Assembly (NCBI GenBank): GCA_023386365.1
Contig: JAEWJX010000007.1
Coordinates: 1-11,033, forward strand
From: Actinomycetes bacterium
Lineage (GTDB): Bacteria > Actinomycetota > Actinomycetes > Actinomycetales > Microbacteriaceae
Direction: 5' to 3'
DNA length: 11,033 nucleotides
Shown: positions 1-6,138 of the stretch, one piece after another
Layout of the letters: each line of letters begins with the position of its first letter
How positions within the stretch are numbered: position 1 is the stretch's first letter
Translations under genes and position numbers: made by a program
Notes under the pieces: model-generated
What the model was told of the DNA's origin: nothing
Databases searched by the model: none
What the model saw: the letters and a program-made list of their open reading frames with translations, nothing else

Positions 1-166
1 GGGGGCGGCGGGGGCCGCTCGGCCCGACCTTGCCGTCTACGACGGCGCCGTCACCGAGGCGGGTCGGGTGGAGTTGCTGCCGTTCCTGCGCGAGCAGGCG
101 GTGTCGATCACCGCCCACCGCTTCGGCACCCCGAGCGCCCTCGTGGAGGCACTGCCGCTCAACTGA
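1..166 (+). CDS. putA: C-terminal end of bifunctional proline dehydrogenase / glutamate-semialdehyde dehydrogenase (partial)
   Basis: Only the last 54 codons are present, in the frame that ends at TGA 164-166. The visible tail contains GRVELLPFLREQAVSITAHRFG. From memory, this type of ending (a ...LPFLREQAVS.TAHRFG... stretch near the C-terminus) closes actinobacterial fused PutA proteins, which oxidise proline to glutamate via pyrroline-5-carboxylate. No catalytic residues lie in this fragment, so the assignment rests on tail resemblance alone. The gene converges on the ABC permease with a 15-bp gap. The upstream domains and the start are outside the window. An aldehyde dehydrogenase without the proline dehydrogenase half is the main alternative. 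Confidence 0.6.
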   Translation, partial: GAAGAARPDLAVYDGAVTEAGRVELLPFLREQAVSITAHRFGTPSALVEALPLN

Positions 167-177
167 CGGTGCCCGCG

Positions 178-194
178 GCGCTCAGCTGGAGCGC
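178..194. terminator. Small hairpin between convergent genes
   Basis: GCGCTC (178-183) pairs with GAGCGC (189-194) around a 5-nt loop. The hairpin overlaps the stop codon of the permease on the minus strand and lies just past the stop of the plus-strand gene. No T-tract follows on either side, so intrinsic termination is uncertain. A bidirectional role is inferred only from its convergent position. Confidence 0.25.
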
Positions 195-988
195 TTCATG
201 GCGCGGATGCCGACGATGAGCCCGACGGCGGCCACCGCGATCGCCGACACGAAGCCCCACAGCACCTCCGGCTGCGCGAACTGACCGTCGAGCAGTGCAC
301 GCTCGGCCTGCACCACCCAGTTCACCGGGTTCACGCCCGCGACGGCGCGCATCCACTCGGGGCCCTCCGACAGCGGCAGCAGCATCCCCGAGAGGATCAG
401 CAGCGGGAAGATCAGCGTCTGCTGCACGCCCCAGAACAGCCACTCGCGGTCCTTCGTCTTCAGCGCCAGCGTGTACGACAGCGAGCCGAGCCCCACCCCG
501 AAGACGGCGAGCAGCACCAGCCCGGCGACGAGTCCCGGCACGTTGATCGCGAAGCCGAACGGCCACGCGATGAGCACGATGATGAGGGCCTGCACGACGA
601 TCGGCGCGATCTCCTTCAGCGCGCGGCCCACCAGCAGCGCCGACCGCGACAGCGGTGCGACGAGGGTGCGCTCGTGCGAGCCGGTCATCATCTCGTACTG
701 CAGGTTGGAGCCGGTGGCGCCGGTGCCGAACAGCACGATCATCACCAGCACACCGGGCACGAACCACTGCAGCGTCTCGCCCGCCGGTTGACCCGACTGC
801 CCGATCAGCAGCGGCGCGAACAGCCCCAGGAAGACGAGCGGCTGCACGAGGCTGAAGATGAGGGTGAACGGGTCGCGCAGCACCGGGCGCAGTTCGCGGG
901 TGAGCACGTTGCGGGTGTCGCGGACGAGGTTCGGACGCACCGCGGTGCGCGCGCTCTCGCGGGGTGCGAGGGGGGTCTGGGGGGTCAT
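182..988 (-). CDS. DrrB-like ABC-2 type transporter permease
   Basis: This 268-aa integral membrane protein is the transmembrane half of an exporter. Hydrophobic segments lie at about residues 43-63, 77-97, 127-147, 152-174, 187-207 and 243-263, giving the six spans usual for ABC-2 permeases. The cytoplasmic stretch after span 2 (ERTLVAPLSRSALLVGRALK, about 106-125) and the LSGMLLPL...NPVNWVVQAER region (199-230) are typical of the DrrB/ABC2_membrane family. Its ATG overlaps the TGA of the upstream ATPase gene (ATGA, 985-988), so the two are co-transcribed and probably translationally coupled. Length is normal for the family. Known relatives export drugs, antibiotics or glycolipid precursors; the substrate here cannot be read from sequence. 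Confidence 0.93.
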   Translation of the reverse strand: MTPQTPLAPRESARTAVRPNLVRDTRNVLTRELRPVLRDPFTLIFSLVQPLVFLGLFAPLLIGQSGQPAGETLQWFVPGVLVMIVLFGTGATGSNLQYEMMTGSHERTLVAPLSRSALLVGRALKEIAPIVVQALIIVLIAWPFGFAINVPGLVAGLVLLAVFGVGLGSLSYTLALKTKDREWLFWGVQQTLIFPLLILSGMLLPLSEGPEWMRAVAGVNPVNWVVQAERALLDGQFAQPEVLWGFVSAIAVAAVGLIVGIRAMKRSS

Positions 989-2049
989 CGTGCGGCTCCT
1001 GCCTTGTCGGTGGTGGTGTCAGATGTGGCGTCCGCCTCGTCCGGTTCGGTGTCGCCGCCCTCCTCGGGGGCTGCGTCTCCTTCGCCCGCTTCGCGCAGGG
1101 TGCGTCCGGTGAGCGCGAGGAACACGTCGTCGAGGGTGGGGGGAACGCCGGTCGCCGTCTGCACGGCGATGCCGTCGGCGTCCAGTCGGCGGATCGCGGC
1201 CGGCAGCAGTGTTTCGCCCTCCGGCACCGTCATGCCGATGGAGGTCTCGTCGACCCGCGTCACCTCGCGGTCGGTGAGCCCCTGCACAACGCCGACCGCC
1301 CGGGCGGCCGCGTCGGCATCCGCGAATCCGAGACGGATGACGTCGCCGGCGAGGGTGGCCTTGAGGCGCGCGGCGGTGTCGTCGGCGATGACCCGGCCGC
1401 GGTCCATCACCATCACGCGCTCGGCGAAGCGGTCGGCCTCTTCGAGGTAATGCGTGGTGAGGAACACGGTGGTGCCGTGGTCTTCCCGCAGCTTCAGGAT
1501 GTGCTGCCACAGGTTGGCGCGGCTCTGCGGGTCGAGGCCGGTGGACGGCTCGTCGAGGAACAGCAGCGGCGGCGCGTGCATGAGGCCGAGTGCCACGTCG
1601 AGTCGGCGCTTCTGCCCGCCGCTGAGTTGCTGCACGGAGCGGGTGGCGAAGCTCGCCAGGTCGAGCGACTCGATGAGTTCGTCGGCCCGGCGCACGGCAT
1701 CCGCGCGGCCCATGCCGTAGAACGCGCCCTGGCTGAGCAGTTCGTCGCGCACCCGCTGCGAGAAGCTGCCGCTGGTGAGCTGCCCCACGTAGCCGATGCG
1801 GGCGCGCACCCCCGACGGGTCGCGCAGGATGTCGTGGCCCACGACCCGCGCGGTGCCGGAGGTGGGCGGGATGAGGGTGGTGAGCATCCGGAGGCTGGTG
1901 GACTTGCCGGCGCCGTTCGGGCCCAGGAAGGCCACCAGTTCGCCGGGGGCCACCCGGAAGGTGAGGTCGGTGACGGCTTCGACGACGGCCTTCTTGACGG
2001 TGAATCTCTTGGTGAGCCCTTCGGCTTCGATGATCGGTGAGGTGGTCAT
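985..2049 (-). CDS. DrrA-like ABC transporter ATP-binding protein
   Basis: This 354-aa cytoplasmic ATPase powers the adjoining permease. It has Walker A GPNGAGKST (43-51), a Q-loop glutamine (Q90), signature LSGGQ (142-146), Walker B LLFLDEP (162-168) and a switch histidine in TTH (H200). The motif PPTLDDVFLALTG (303-315) is the C-terminal signature of the DrrA drug-resistance subfamily. After it comes an acidic, low-complexity tail (about 321-354) that probably lies outside the fold. I start at ATG 2047-2049 because the protein then begins just ahead of the ABC domain. The frame stays open to 2529, but that extension lies antisense to the WYL gene and shows no domain. There is no clear Shine-Dalgarno; a TACCGT hexamer 6 nt upstream suggests a leaderless message. 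Confidence 0.94.
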   Translation of the reverse strand: MTTSPIIEAEGLTKRFTVKKAVVEAVTDLTFRVAPGELVAFLGPNGAGKSTSLRMLTTLIPPTSGTARVVGHDILRDPSGVRARIGYVGQLTSGSFSQRVRDELLSQGAFYGMGRADAVRRADELIESLDLASFATRSVQQLSGGQKRRLDVALGLMHAPPLLFLDEPSTGLDPQSRANLWQHILKLREDHGTTVFLTTHYLEEADRFAERVMVMDRGRVIADDTAARLKATLAGDVIRLGFADADAAARAVGVVQGLTDREVTRVDETSIGMTVPEGETLLPAAIRRLDADGIAVQTATGVPPTLDDVFLALTGRTLREAGEGDAAPEEGGDTEPDEADATSDTTTDKAGAAR

Positions 2050-2055
2050 GCGCCC

Positions 2056-2061
2056 ACGGTA
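2056..2061 (-). promoter_or_regulatory. Candidate leaderless -10 for the ABC exporter operon
   Basis: Read on the minus strand, TACCGT (TAnnnT) is followed by exactly 6 nt and then ATG. That places the transcription start at or next to the start codon. The -35 region would overlap the palindrome at 2073-2087, which would suit repression by a bound regulator. No consensus -35 is visible. Confidence 0.4.
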
Positions 2062-2072
2062 GGTAACAATCC

Positions 2073-2087
2073 GGACGGATTCTGTCC
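2073..2087. promoter_or_regulatory. 15-bp palindrome, candidate operator of the WYL regulator
   Basis: The sequence GGACGGATTCTGTCC is an interrupted palindrome. Its 7-bp half-sites around a central T match at 6 of 7 positions (GGACrGA / TCyGTCC). It sits in the 61-bp gap between the divergent ABC operon and the WYL gene, upstream of the exporter's -10 and 23 bp from the regulator's start. Divergent regulators commonly bind such sites and control both genes, but the pairing with this regulator is inference. Confidence 0.5.
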
Positions 2088-2110
2088 TCAATTCGCGAGA
2101 AGATTTCTGC

Positions 2111-3127
2111 ATGTCCGATACGACCGGCCGCGCCCTCGCCCTGCTCGACCTCCTGCAGACCCACCGGCACTGGCCGGGCCCGGAGCTCGCCGGGCGGCTG
2201 GGCGTGACCGAGCGCACGGTGCGCCGCGACATCGACCGGCTCCGCGAACTCGGGTACCGCATCGAGTCGATCCCGGGCGCTGCCGGCGGATACCGACTGG
2301 AGGCGGGGGCGGCGCTCCCGCCGCTGCTGCTCGGCGACGAGGAGGCGGTCGCCATCGCGGTCGGCCTCCGGGTGGCGGCCACCCAGCGGCTCGTCGGCGG
2401 ACCCGACACCACCCTCACCGCCCTCGCGAAGCTGCAGCAGGTGCTCCCCACGCACCTGCGGCGGCGGGTCGAGGCGATCGCCGACACGGTGCAGGCCACC
2501 GGCATCGCATCCGGGTCGGCCGTGCCCACCGACGTGCTCGCCGACCTCGCGCTCGCCTGCCGCGACCACGAGCGGGTGCGGTTCCGCTACACCTCGGCGA
2601 CGGGAGAGGAGACGATCCGACGCGTCGAACCGCACGCCCTCGCCCCCGCCGACCGGCACTGGTACCTGCTGTGCTGGGATCTCGACAAAGACGACTGGCG
2701 CACCTTCCGTGTCGATCGCCTCGGCGACGTGCTGCACACGCGGGTGATGTTCGAACCGAAGCCGCTCACCCCGGGCGAGGTCGAGGAGTTCATCCAGGTC
2801 GCCACCTCGTGGGTGCGCCAGGCGGTCGAAGCAAGCGTAGTGATGGAGCTGCCACTCGACGAGATGCGGGCCGCCTTCGGGCAGTGGGGTCAGGGCTCGG
2901 AGGCGTGGGGACCGGATCGCACCGCCTGGCAGGTGGGGGGCAGCGACGTGCGCGAGACGATGTACGGCATGTCGTGGATCCCGGCGGGCGTCGAGTACAC
3001 GACCGACCTCGCCGAGCCGGAGCGTGCGCAGCTGCGCGAGATCCTCGAGCGTGCGCTGCGCGCCCTCGACGCACCCGCGCCCGAGCGCGCGGCGGCTCAG
3101 CCGAGCAACGGGCGGGCGTCGGCGTAG
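2111..3127 (+). CDS. HTH-WYL domain transcriptional regulator
   Basis: This 338-aa cytoplasmic DNA-binding protein has the classic three-part architecture. An N-terminal HTH_11/DeoR-like winged helix spans about 7-60, with recognition helix around VTERTVRRDIDRLRE (32-46). A WYL domain lies at about 139-218, with the name motif at W184-Y185-L186 and the basic strand TFRVDRLG (198-205). A WCX-type C-terminal extension covers about 240-325. WYL domains sense ligands, including nucleic acids in some cases. The ATG at 2111 has a weak GAGAAG 8 nt upstream and a GAAGAT hexamer 6 nt upstream, so leaderless initiation is also possible. It is divergent from the DrrAB-type exporter and is the obvious candidate for its regulator. 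Its last ten codons overlap the esterase gene on the other strand. Confidence 0.93.
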   Translation: MSDTTGRALALLDLLQTHRHWPGPELAGRLGVTERTVRRDIDRLRELGYRIESIPGAAGGYRLEAGAALPPLLLGDEEAVAIAVGLRVAATQRLVGGPDTTLTALAKLQQVLPTHLRRRVEAIADTVQATGIASGSAVPTDVLADLALACRDHERVRFRYTSATGEETIRRVEPHALAPADRHWYLLCWDLDKDDWRTFRVDRLGDVLHTRVMFEPKPLTPGEVEEFIQVATSWVRQAVEASVVMELPLDEMRAAFGQWGQGSEAWGPDRTAWQVGGSDVRETMYGMSWIPAGVEYTTDLAEPERAQLREILERALRALDAPAPERAAAQPSNGRASA

Positions 3128-4566
3128 GCGTCCGGGTCGAGCCCGTCCGGTACGTCGTACAGTCGCGCGGTGCCGGATGCGGCGTACGGCTTCCAGCCCG
3201 GGTCGCCGCCGCGGATGAACGCCACCGCGCCGGCGTGCACCGCATCCGCGAGCTGCTGGGGCGGGTTCGGGCCGGTCAGGTTCGGCACCTGCGGGTCGTC
3301 GAGGCAGTCGAAGAAGAACGGCACGTCGAGGCAATGCAGCGCGATGCCCGACTTCGTGGAGCGCCACGCGAACCGGTACACCCAGGTGGGTGCGGTGCGC
3401 GGTGACGCGGCGCGGGCGGCGGCGACGCGCAGCACCACCACGCGGAACGTCGAGTCGGTGATGAAGCGGCCGACGGTCGCCGCGGTTCCCCGCCGGCGCA
3501 CCTCACGGTTGGCGGACAACCAGGCGCGCCGCAACGGACGGGCGAGTCCGGCCCGGGCGAGCAGCAACGACGGCGGCACGAACCGCAGTCTGCCTTTCGC
3601 GGAGTCGAGCACCATCGAGAACTCGTCGTCGGTGGCTCCGATCACGAGCGGGATGTCGGCGCTCCCACCGCCGCGGATCGCGTCGAGGGGGCGCTCCGGC
3701 AGCAGCTCTCCGTCGCGCATCGGCGCCCAGGCGATGCCGTTGTCGAGCAGATCGCGGAGCGCTTTCGCCGGGTCGTCGTCGGCTTTCGCTGCCTGCGCCT
3801 GCATCCGCCGCACCTTCAGCTCGCCGATCGTCGACAGGCCGGCGCGGGTCGGTTCGACCCCGCCCAGCTCGGCGAGACGCCGGCCCAGGGCCTCCGCGCG
3901 ATCCGGTTCGACGGTGGTGTCGGGGGCCGACATCGCGTAGCCGCGGTGGAAGAGTCCCCGCGCCGCGGGGCACGCCATCAGGGTGAGCACCGCCGACCCG
4001 CCGGCGGACTGCCCGGCGATGGTCACGTTCTCGGGGTCGCCACCGAACGAGCGGATGTTGTCGCGCACCCACTCGAGCGCGAGCAGCATGTCGCGCACGC
4101 CGCGGTTGTGGGGGGCGTCGGAGATCCAGCCGAAGCCGTCGAAGCCGAGACGGTAGGAGATGTTGACGGTGACGATGCCATCGCGCACGAAGGCCGCGCC
4201 GTCGTACCAGGGGCTCGCGGGGGAGCCTTCCGTGTAGCCGCCGCCGTGGATGTAGACGAGCACCGGTGCGGTGCCGTCGGTGTTCGGGGTGAACACGTCG
4301 ACGTTCAGTGTCGAGTCGCCGGGGATCGCCGGCTCGGGGACGAGGGTCTGCTCGCCGCGGATCTCGCGCTTCGGGGTGGCGCCGTGTTCGACCGCGTCGC
4401 GCACCCCCTCCCACGGCCGGTGCGGCACAGGTGCGGCGAACCGGAGGTCACCGACGGGCGGCTCCGCGAACGGGATACCGAGGAAGGCGAGCGAGCCGTC
4501 GGGGCGCCGACGTCCGCGGACCCGGCCCGCTGTCGTGCCGGTCTCGACGAACTCGGTCTCGCTCAC
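3097..4566 (-). CDS. Type-B carboxylesterase (alpha/beta hydrolase, COesterase family)
   Basis: This 489-aa protein is close to the usual 500 aa of bacterial type-B carboxylesterases, which hydrolyse carboxylic esters. The N-terminal FLGIPFAEPPVGDLRF (28-43) is a family hallmark. HGGG (107-110) forms the oxyanion hole, GQSAG places the nucleophile at Ser187, E315 in TDDEF is the likely acid, and H411 in ALHCLDVPFFF is the catalytic histidine. No signal peptide is visible, so it is probably cytoplasmic. The GTG start at 4564-4566 is chosen because homology begins directly after it and it overlaps the peroxiredoxin stop (GTGA). The frame stays open further upstream, but that part is antisense-like noise over the peroxiredoxin gene. 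Natural substrate is unknown. Its 3' end overlaps the WYL gene by 31 bp. Confidence 0.93.
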   Translation of the reverse strand: MSETEFVETGTTAGRVRGRRRPDGSLAFLGIPFAEPPVGDLRFAAPVPHRPWEGVRDAVEHGATPKREIRGEQTLVPEPAIPGDSTLNVDVFTPNTDGTAPVLVYIHGGGYTEGSPASPWYDGAAFVRDGIVTVNISYRLGFDGFGWISDAPHNRGVRDMLLALEWVRDNIRSFGGDPENVTIAGQSAGGSAVLTLMACPAARGLFHRGYAMSAPDTTVEPDRAEALGRRLAELGGVEPTRAGLSTIGELKVRRMQAQAAKADDDPAKALRDLLDNGIAWAPMRDGELLPERPLDAIRGGGSADIPLVIGATDDEFSMVLDSAKGRLRFVPPSLLLARAGLARPLRRAWLSANREVRRRGTAATVGRFITDSTFRVVVLRVAAARAASPRTAPTWVYRFAWRSTKSGIALHCLDVPFFFDCLDDPQVPNLTGPNPPQQLADAVHAGAVAFIRGGDPGWKPYAASGTARLYDVPDGLDPDAYADARPLLG

Positions 4567-5066
4567 AGGGGCAGCTTCAGCTTCTTCCGCAGCATCGCCA
4601 CGTGGCCGGTGGCCTTGATGTTGTAGAGCGGCAGCACGATCCGCCCCTCCTCGTCGAGCACGAAGGTGGCGCGGATGACGCCAGTGACGATGCGCCCGTA
4701 GAGCTGCTTCTGTCCGTAGGTACCGTACAGCTCGTGCACGTGGCGGTCGGGGTCGGCGAGCAGCAGGAAGGTGAGGTGCTCGTCGGTCGCCATCTTCGCG
4801 ATCGCGGGCACTTCGTCGCGCGAGACACCGACCACCTCGTAACCTTCGGCCGTGAACTGGTCGAGCCGGTCGCGGAAGTCGCACGCCTGGCCGGTGCAAG
4901 CGGGCGTGCCGGCCTCGCCGTAGAAGTAGAGGATCACCTTGCGGCCGCGCGACTGCGACAGGGTGAACGGTTCGCCGTGCTGGTCGACGAGCGTGAAGTC
5001 GGGGGCGAGCGTGCCCGCTTCGAGTCGGATGGGGCTGGGGGTCTCGGCGGCAGCGGATTCAGACAT
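4563..5066 (-). CDS. bcp: Bcp/PrxQ-type thioredoxin-dependent peroxiredoxin
   Basis: This 167-aa protein matches the length of Bcp/PrxQ peroxiredoxins, cytoplasmic enzymes that reduce hydrogen and organic peroxides using thioredoxin. APDFTLVDQHGE (21-32) and KVILYFYG (43-50) are the standard early strands. TPACTGQACDFRD (54-66) carries peroxidatic Cys57 and, five residues on, resolving Cys62, the PrxQ arrangement. The active-site motif PxxxTxxC reads GEAGTPAC, so its proline is Gly50; this is unusual. The ATG at 5064-5066 gives a short polar leader before the fold. GGAG lies only 1 nt before the ATG, and TAGCAT (5076-5081) is a possible -10. It is the first gene of a two-gene unit with the esterase, whose GTG overlaps its TGA. 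Confidence 0.92.
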   Translation of the reverse strand: MSESAAAETPSPIRLEAGTLAPDFTLVDQHGEPFTLSQSRGRKVILYFYGEAGTPACTGQACDFRDRLDQFTAEGYEVVGVSRDEVPAIAKMATDEHLTFLLLADPDRHVHELYGTYGQKQLYGRIVTGVIRATFVLDEEGRIVLPLYNIKATGHVAMLRKKLKLPL

Positions 5067-5112
5067 GCTCCGGTCATGCTATCGTTGACGCTCGGCCGGT
5101 TCATCCGGCTGC
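5067..5112. promoter_or_regulatory. 46-bp divergent promoter region between peroxiredoxin and tRNA-Lys
   Basis: Two -10-like hexamers overlap on opposite strands. TAGCAT (minus, 5076-5081) points to the peroxiredoxin, whose 5' UTR would be only a few nt. TGCTATCGT (plus, 5077-5085), an extended -10 form, points to the tRNA with a leader of about 20 nt. The -35 boxes are not convincing. Sharing of the same bases would make the two promoters compete. Confidence 0.35.
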
Positions 5113-5185
<73 letters not shown>

Positions 5186-5187
5186 CG

Positions 5188-5235
5188 AAAGCCCCGTGCG
5201 TTGCTCTCGCCAGCAACAGCGCGGGGCTTTTTCTT
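5188..5235 (+). terminator. Rho-independent terminator of tRNA-Lys
   Basis: AAAGCCCCG (5188-5196) pairs with CGGGGCTTT (5222-5230). The stem continues as TTGCT/AGCAA above a small internal loop, with CTCGCC as the apical loop. A T-rich tract (TTTTTCTT, 5228-5235) follows. It begins 2 nt after the discriminator base. Confidence 0.88.
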
Positions 5236-5238
5236 ATC

Positions 5239-5256
5239 TGGGGCCGGGTTCATCCC
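5239..5256 (+). repeat. Gapped partial copy of the tRNA-Lys T-arm
   Basis: CCGGGTTCA at 5244-5252 repeats tRNA bases 5161-5169 exactly. It is followed by TCCC, which matches the tRNA's TCCC after a 2-nt gap, and is preceded by TGGG, as in the tRNA variable loop. A short direct repeat of a tRNA 3' part is what an attachment-site scar looks like. The match is short and gapped, and chance in GC-rich DNA is possible. Confidence 0.3.
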
Positions 5257-5295
5257 AAGCCCCCGAACAGGTCAGCGAGCCGACCGCCCAAGACC

Positions 5296-5459
5296 GTGAA
5301 GAACGGTGTGACGGCCTTCGTCGCCGCATTCTGCACGTACATCCCGTCCCCGTCTGAGCCGTCTGCGCTGATATCGTCGCGGCCGGCGCGTACTTGAACT
5401 ACGGCAACATCACCAAGGCCGCCGCGCAAGGGAAGTGCGTCCGGTGGGCAATCACGTAG
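5296..5459 (+). pseudogene. Broken small ORF for a Cys-containing peptide
   Basis: From GTG 5296 one frame reads MKNGVTAFVAAFCTYIPSPSE. A shift of -1 near 5358 continues as AVCADIVAAGAYLNY followed by GNITKAAAQGKCVRWAIT and TAG (5457-5459). Together this would be a peptide of about 54 residues with three cysteines and a hydrophobic middle. Neither half has a good start with a Shine-Dalgarno, and the second half has no start codon of its own other than a late TTG. I do not recognise a family. The peptide-like composition and the following membrane-protein gene make a decayed secreted peptide or bacteriocin-like gene conceivable, but this is speculation; it may be noise. Confidence 0.2.
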
Positions 5460-5518
5460 CCGCCGATCGCAACACTGGCAGCCGCACCCGTACAGATCGT
5501 GACCTGCTAGGAGGAGAC

Positions 5519-5977
5519 ATGTCGAACTACGAACACTTCGTCGACATCGACGGGTCCGCGACCGCGGGCAGCAAGCTGCTGTCCGTCATCGGACCAGTCC
5601 TCGTCGGCCTCGGGCTCGCGGTCCTCGGAGCCACCCCTATCGCGGCGGGACTGTCCACCATCGCCGCAGGCGTCGTCGCGGTCACCGTCGCCCGGATCCT
5701 CGACCGCCGTGCCAAGGCCCAGAGCCACGACGCGGCGGCGCACCACACGGTCCTCGACGTCGTGTCCTGGGCAGTGGCGGTCCTGGCGCTCCTCACCGGC
5801 ATCGTCATCCAGGCAGGCGGCGAGTTCGTCGTCATCGCCGCCGTCGCCAGCACGGTGCTGACTGTGGACTCCGCGGTCCTCGCACAGAAGACCGAGTCTG
5901 CATCCCAGCGACTCCGCGCCACCATCCAGGTCGCGCTGTTCGCCGCAGCCACCGTTTACGCAATCCTCGGCGGCTAG
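5519..5977 (+). CDS. Small multi-span membrane protein, unknown function
   Basis: This 152-aa protein starts at ATG 5519-5521, which is preceded by AGGAGGAG (5509-5516), the best Shine-Dalgarno in the window. The frame is open 28 codons further upstream, but that part has no ribosome site. A polar head of about 18 residues is followed by hydrophobic segments near 20-38, 40-60, 78-99, 101-121 and 134-151, so four or five spans. The loop RILDRRAKAQSHDAAAHH (59-76) is basic and probably cytoplasmic. I recognise no catalytic motif or family. It stands alone, with the tRNA terminator and broken peptide ORF upstream and hairpins downstream. A holin-like or immunity-like role fits the size, but nothing in the sequence proves it. 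Confidence 0.75.
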   Translation: MSNYEHFVDIDGSATAGSKLLSVIGPVLVGLGLAVLGATPIAAGLSTIAAGVVAVTVARILDRRAKAQSHDAAAHHTVLDVVSWAVAVLALLTGIVIQAGGEFVVIAAVASTVLTVDSAVLAQKTESASQRLRATIQVALFAAATVYAILGG

Positions 5978-5990
5978 AAGCAGTGTCGTA

Positions 5991-6034
5991 AGCCCGGCGC
6001 CACCAGGAGTAGTCCGGCGGCGCCGGGCTCCTGG
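5991..6034 (+). terminator. Strong hairpin with a competing alternative hairpin
   Basis: A perfect 11-bp inverted repeat, AGCCCGGCGCC (5991-6001) and GGCGCCGGGCT (6019-6029), lies 13 bp past the stop of the membrane protein. No T-tract follows. A second perfect 7-bp pair, CCAGGAG (6003-6009) with CTCCTGG (6028-6034), cannot form at the same time. The first probably protects or ends the upstream transcript; a switching role is inference. Confidence 0.55.
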
Positions 6035-6039
6035 ACCGG

Positions 6040-6138
6040 ATGCCGGCGGACACCGCACCGACGGCTGAGGAGGCGTTCGTGCTCTACGACGCGATAGGGG
6101 ATGGGTCGATGCGGCCCTACGGAACCGACGCGGACTAA
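6040..6138 (+). CDS. Tiny ORF, doubtful
   Basis: An open frame of 32 codons from ATG 6040 encodes a polar, acidic peptide that includes EEAFVLYDAIGDGSMRPYG. In-frame translation upstream is blocked by TAG 6010-6012 and the strong hairpin. No Shine-Dalgarno is present; only CCGG touches the ATG. The amino-acid mix is more protein-like than the antisense frames, so it may be the surviving C-terminus of a lost gene. It ends tail to tail with the next membrane protein, sharing bases 6135-6138. I recognise no family. Confidence 0.2.
   Translation: MPADTAPTAEEAFVLYDAIGDGSMRPYGTDAD

Larger units (their letters stand above)
5236..5518. other. Non-coding, probably degenerate stretch downstream of tRNA-Lys
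   Basis: These 283 bp hold no intact gene I can support. They contain a gapped partial copy of the tRNA T-arm (5239-5256), a broken small ORF (5296-5459), and a 59-bp leader that ends in the strong Shine-Dalgarno of the next gene. The pattern is what a decayed insertion beside a tRNA would leave, but no integrase or transposase sequence is recognisable. Confidence 0.5.

Noticed and set aside
2050..2529. N-terminal extension of the ABC ATPase
   Set aside because: The 160 extra residues are antisense to the WYL gene and Ser/Arg-rich with no domain. The ABC fold begins right after ATG 2047-2049.
1019..3367. A 782-codon open frame on the minus strand
   Set aside because: It runs across the ATPase in another frame and antisense to the WYL gene. 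Its product is Arg/Pro/His-rich without domains, a usual by-product of high GC.
3503..4414. A 303-codon minus-strand frame inside the esterase
   Set aside because: Arg/His-rich shadow of the esterase gene, which has all its catalytic motifs in the other frame.
4567..4899. N-terminal extension of the carboxylesterase
   Set aside because: It overlaps the peroxiredoxin in another frame and is basic and low in structure; the GTG at 4566 fits family length and coupling.
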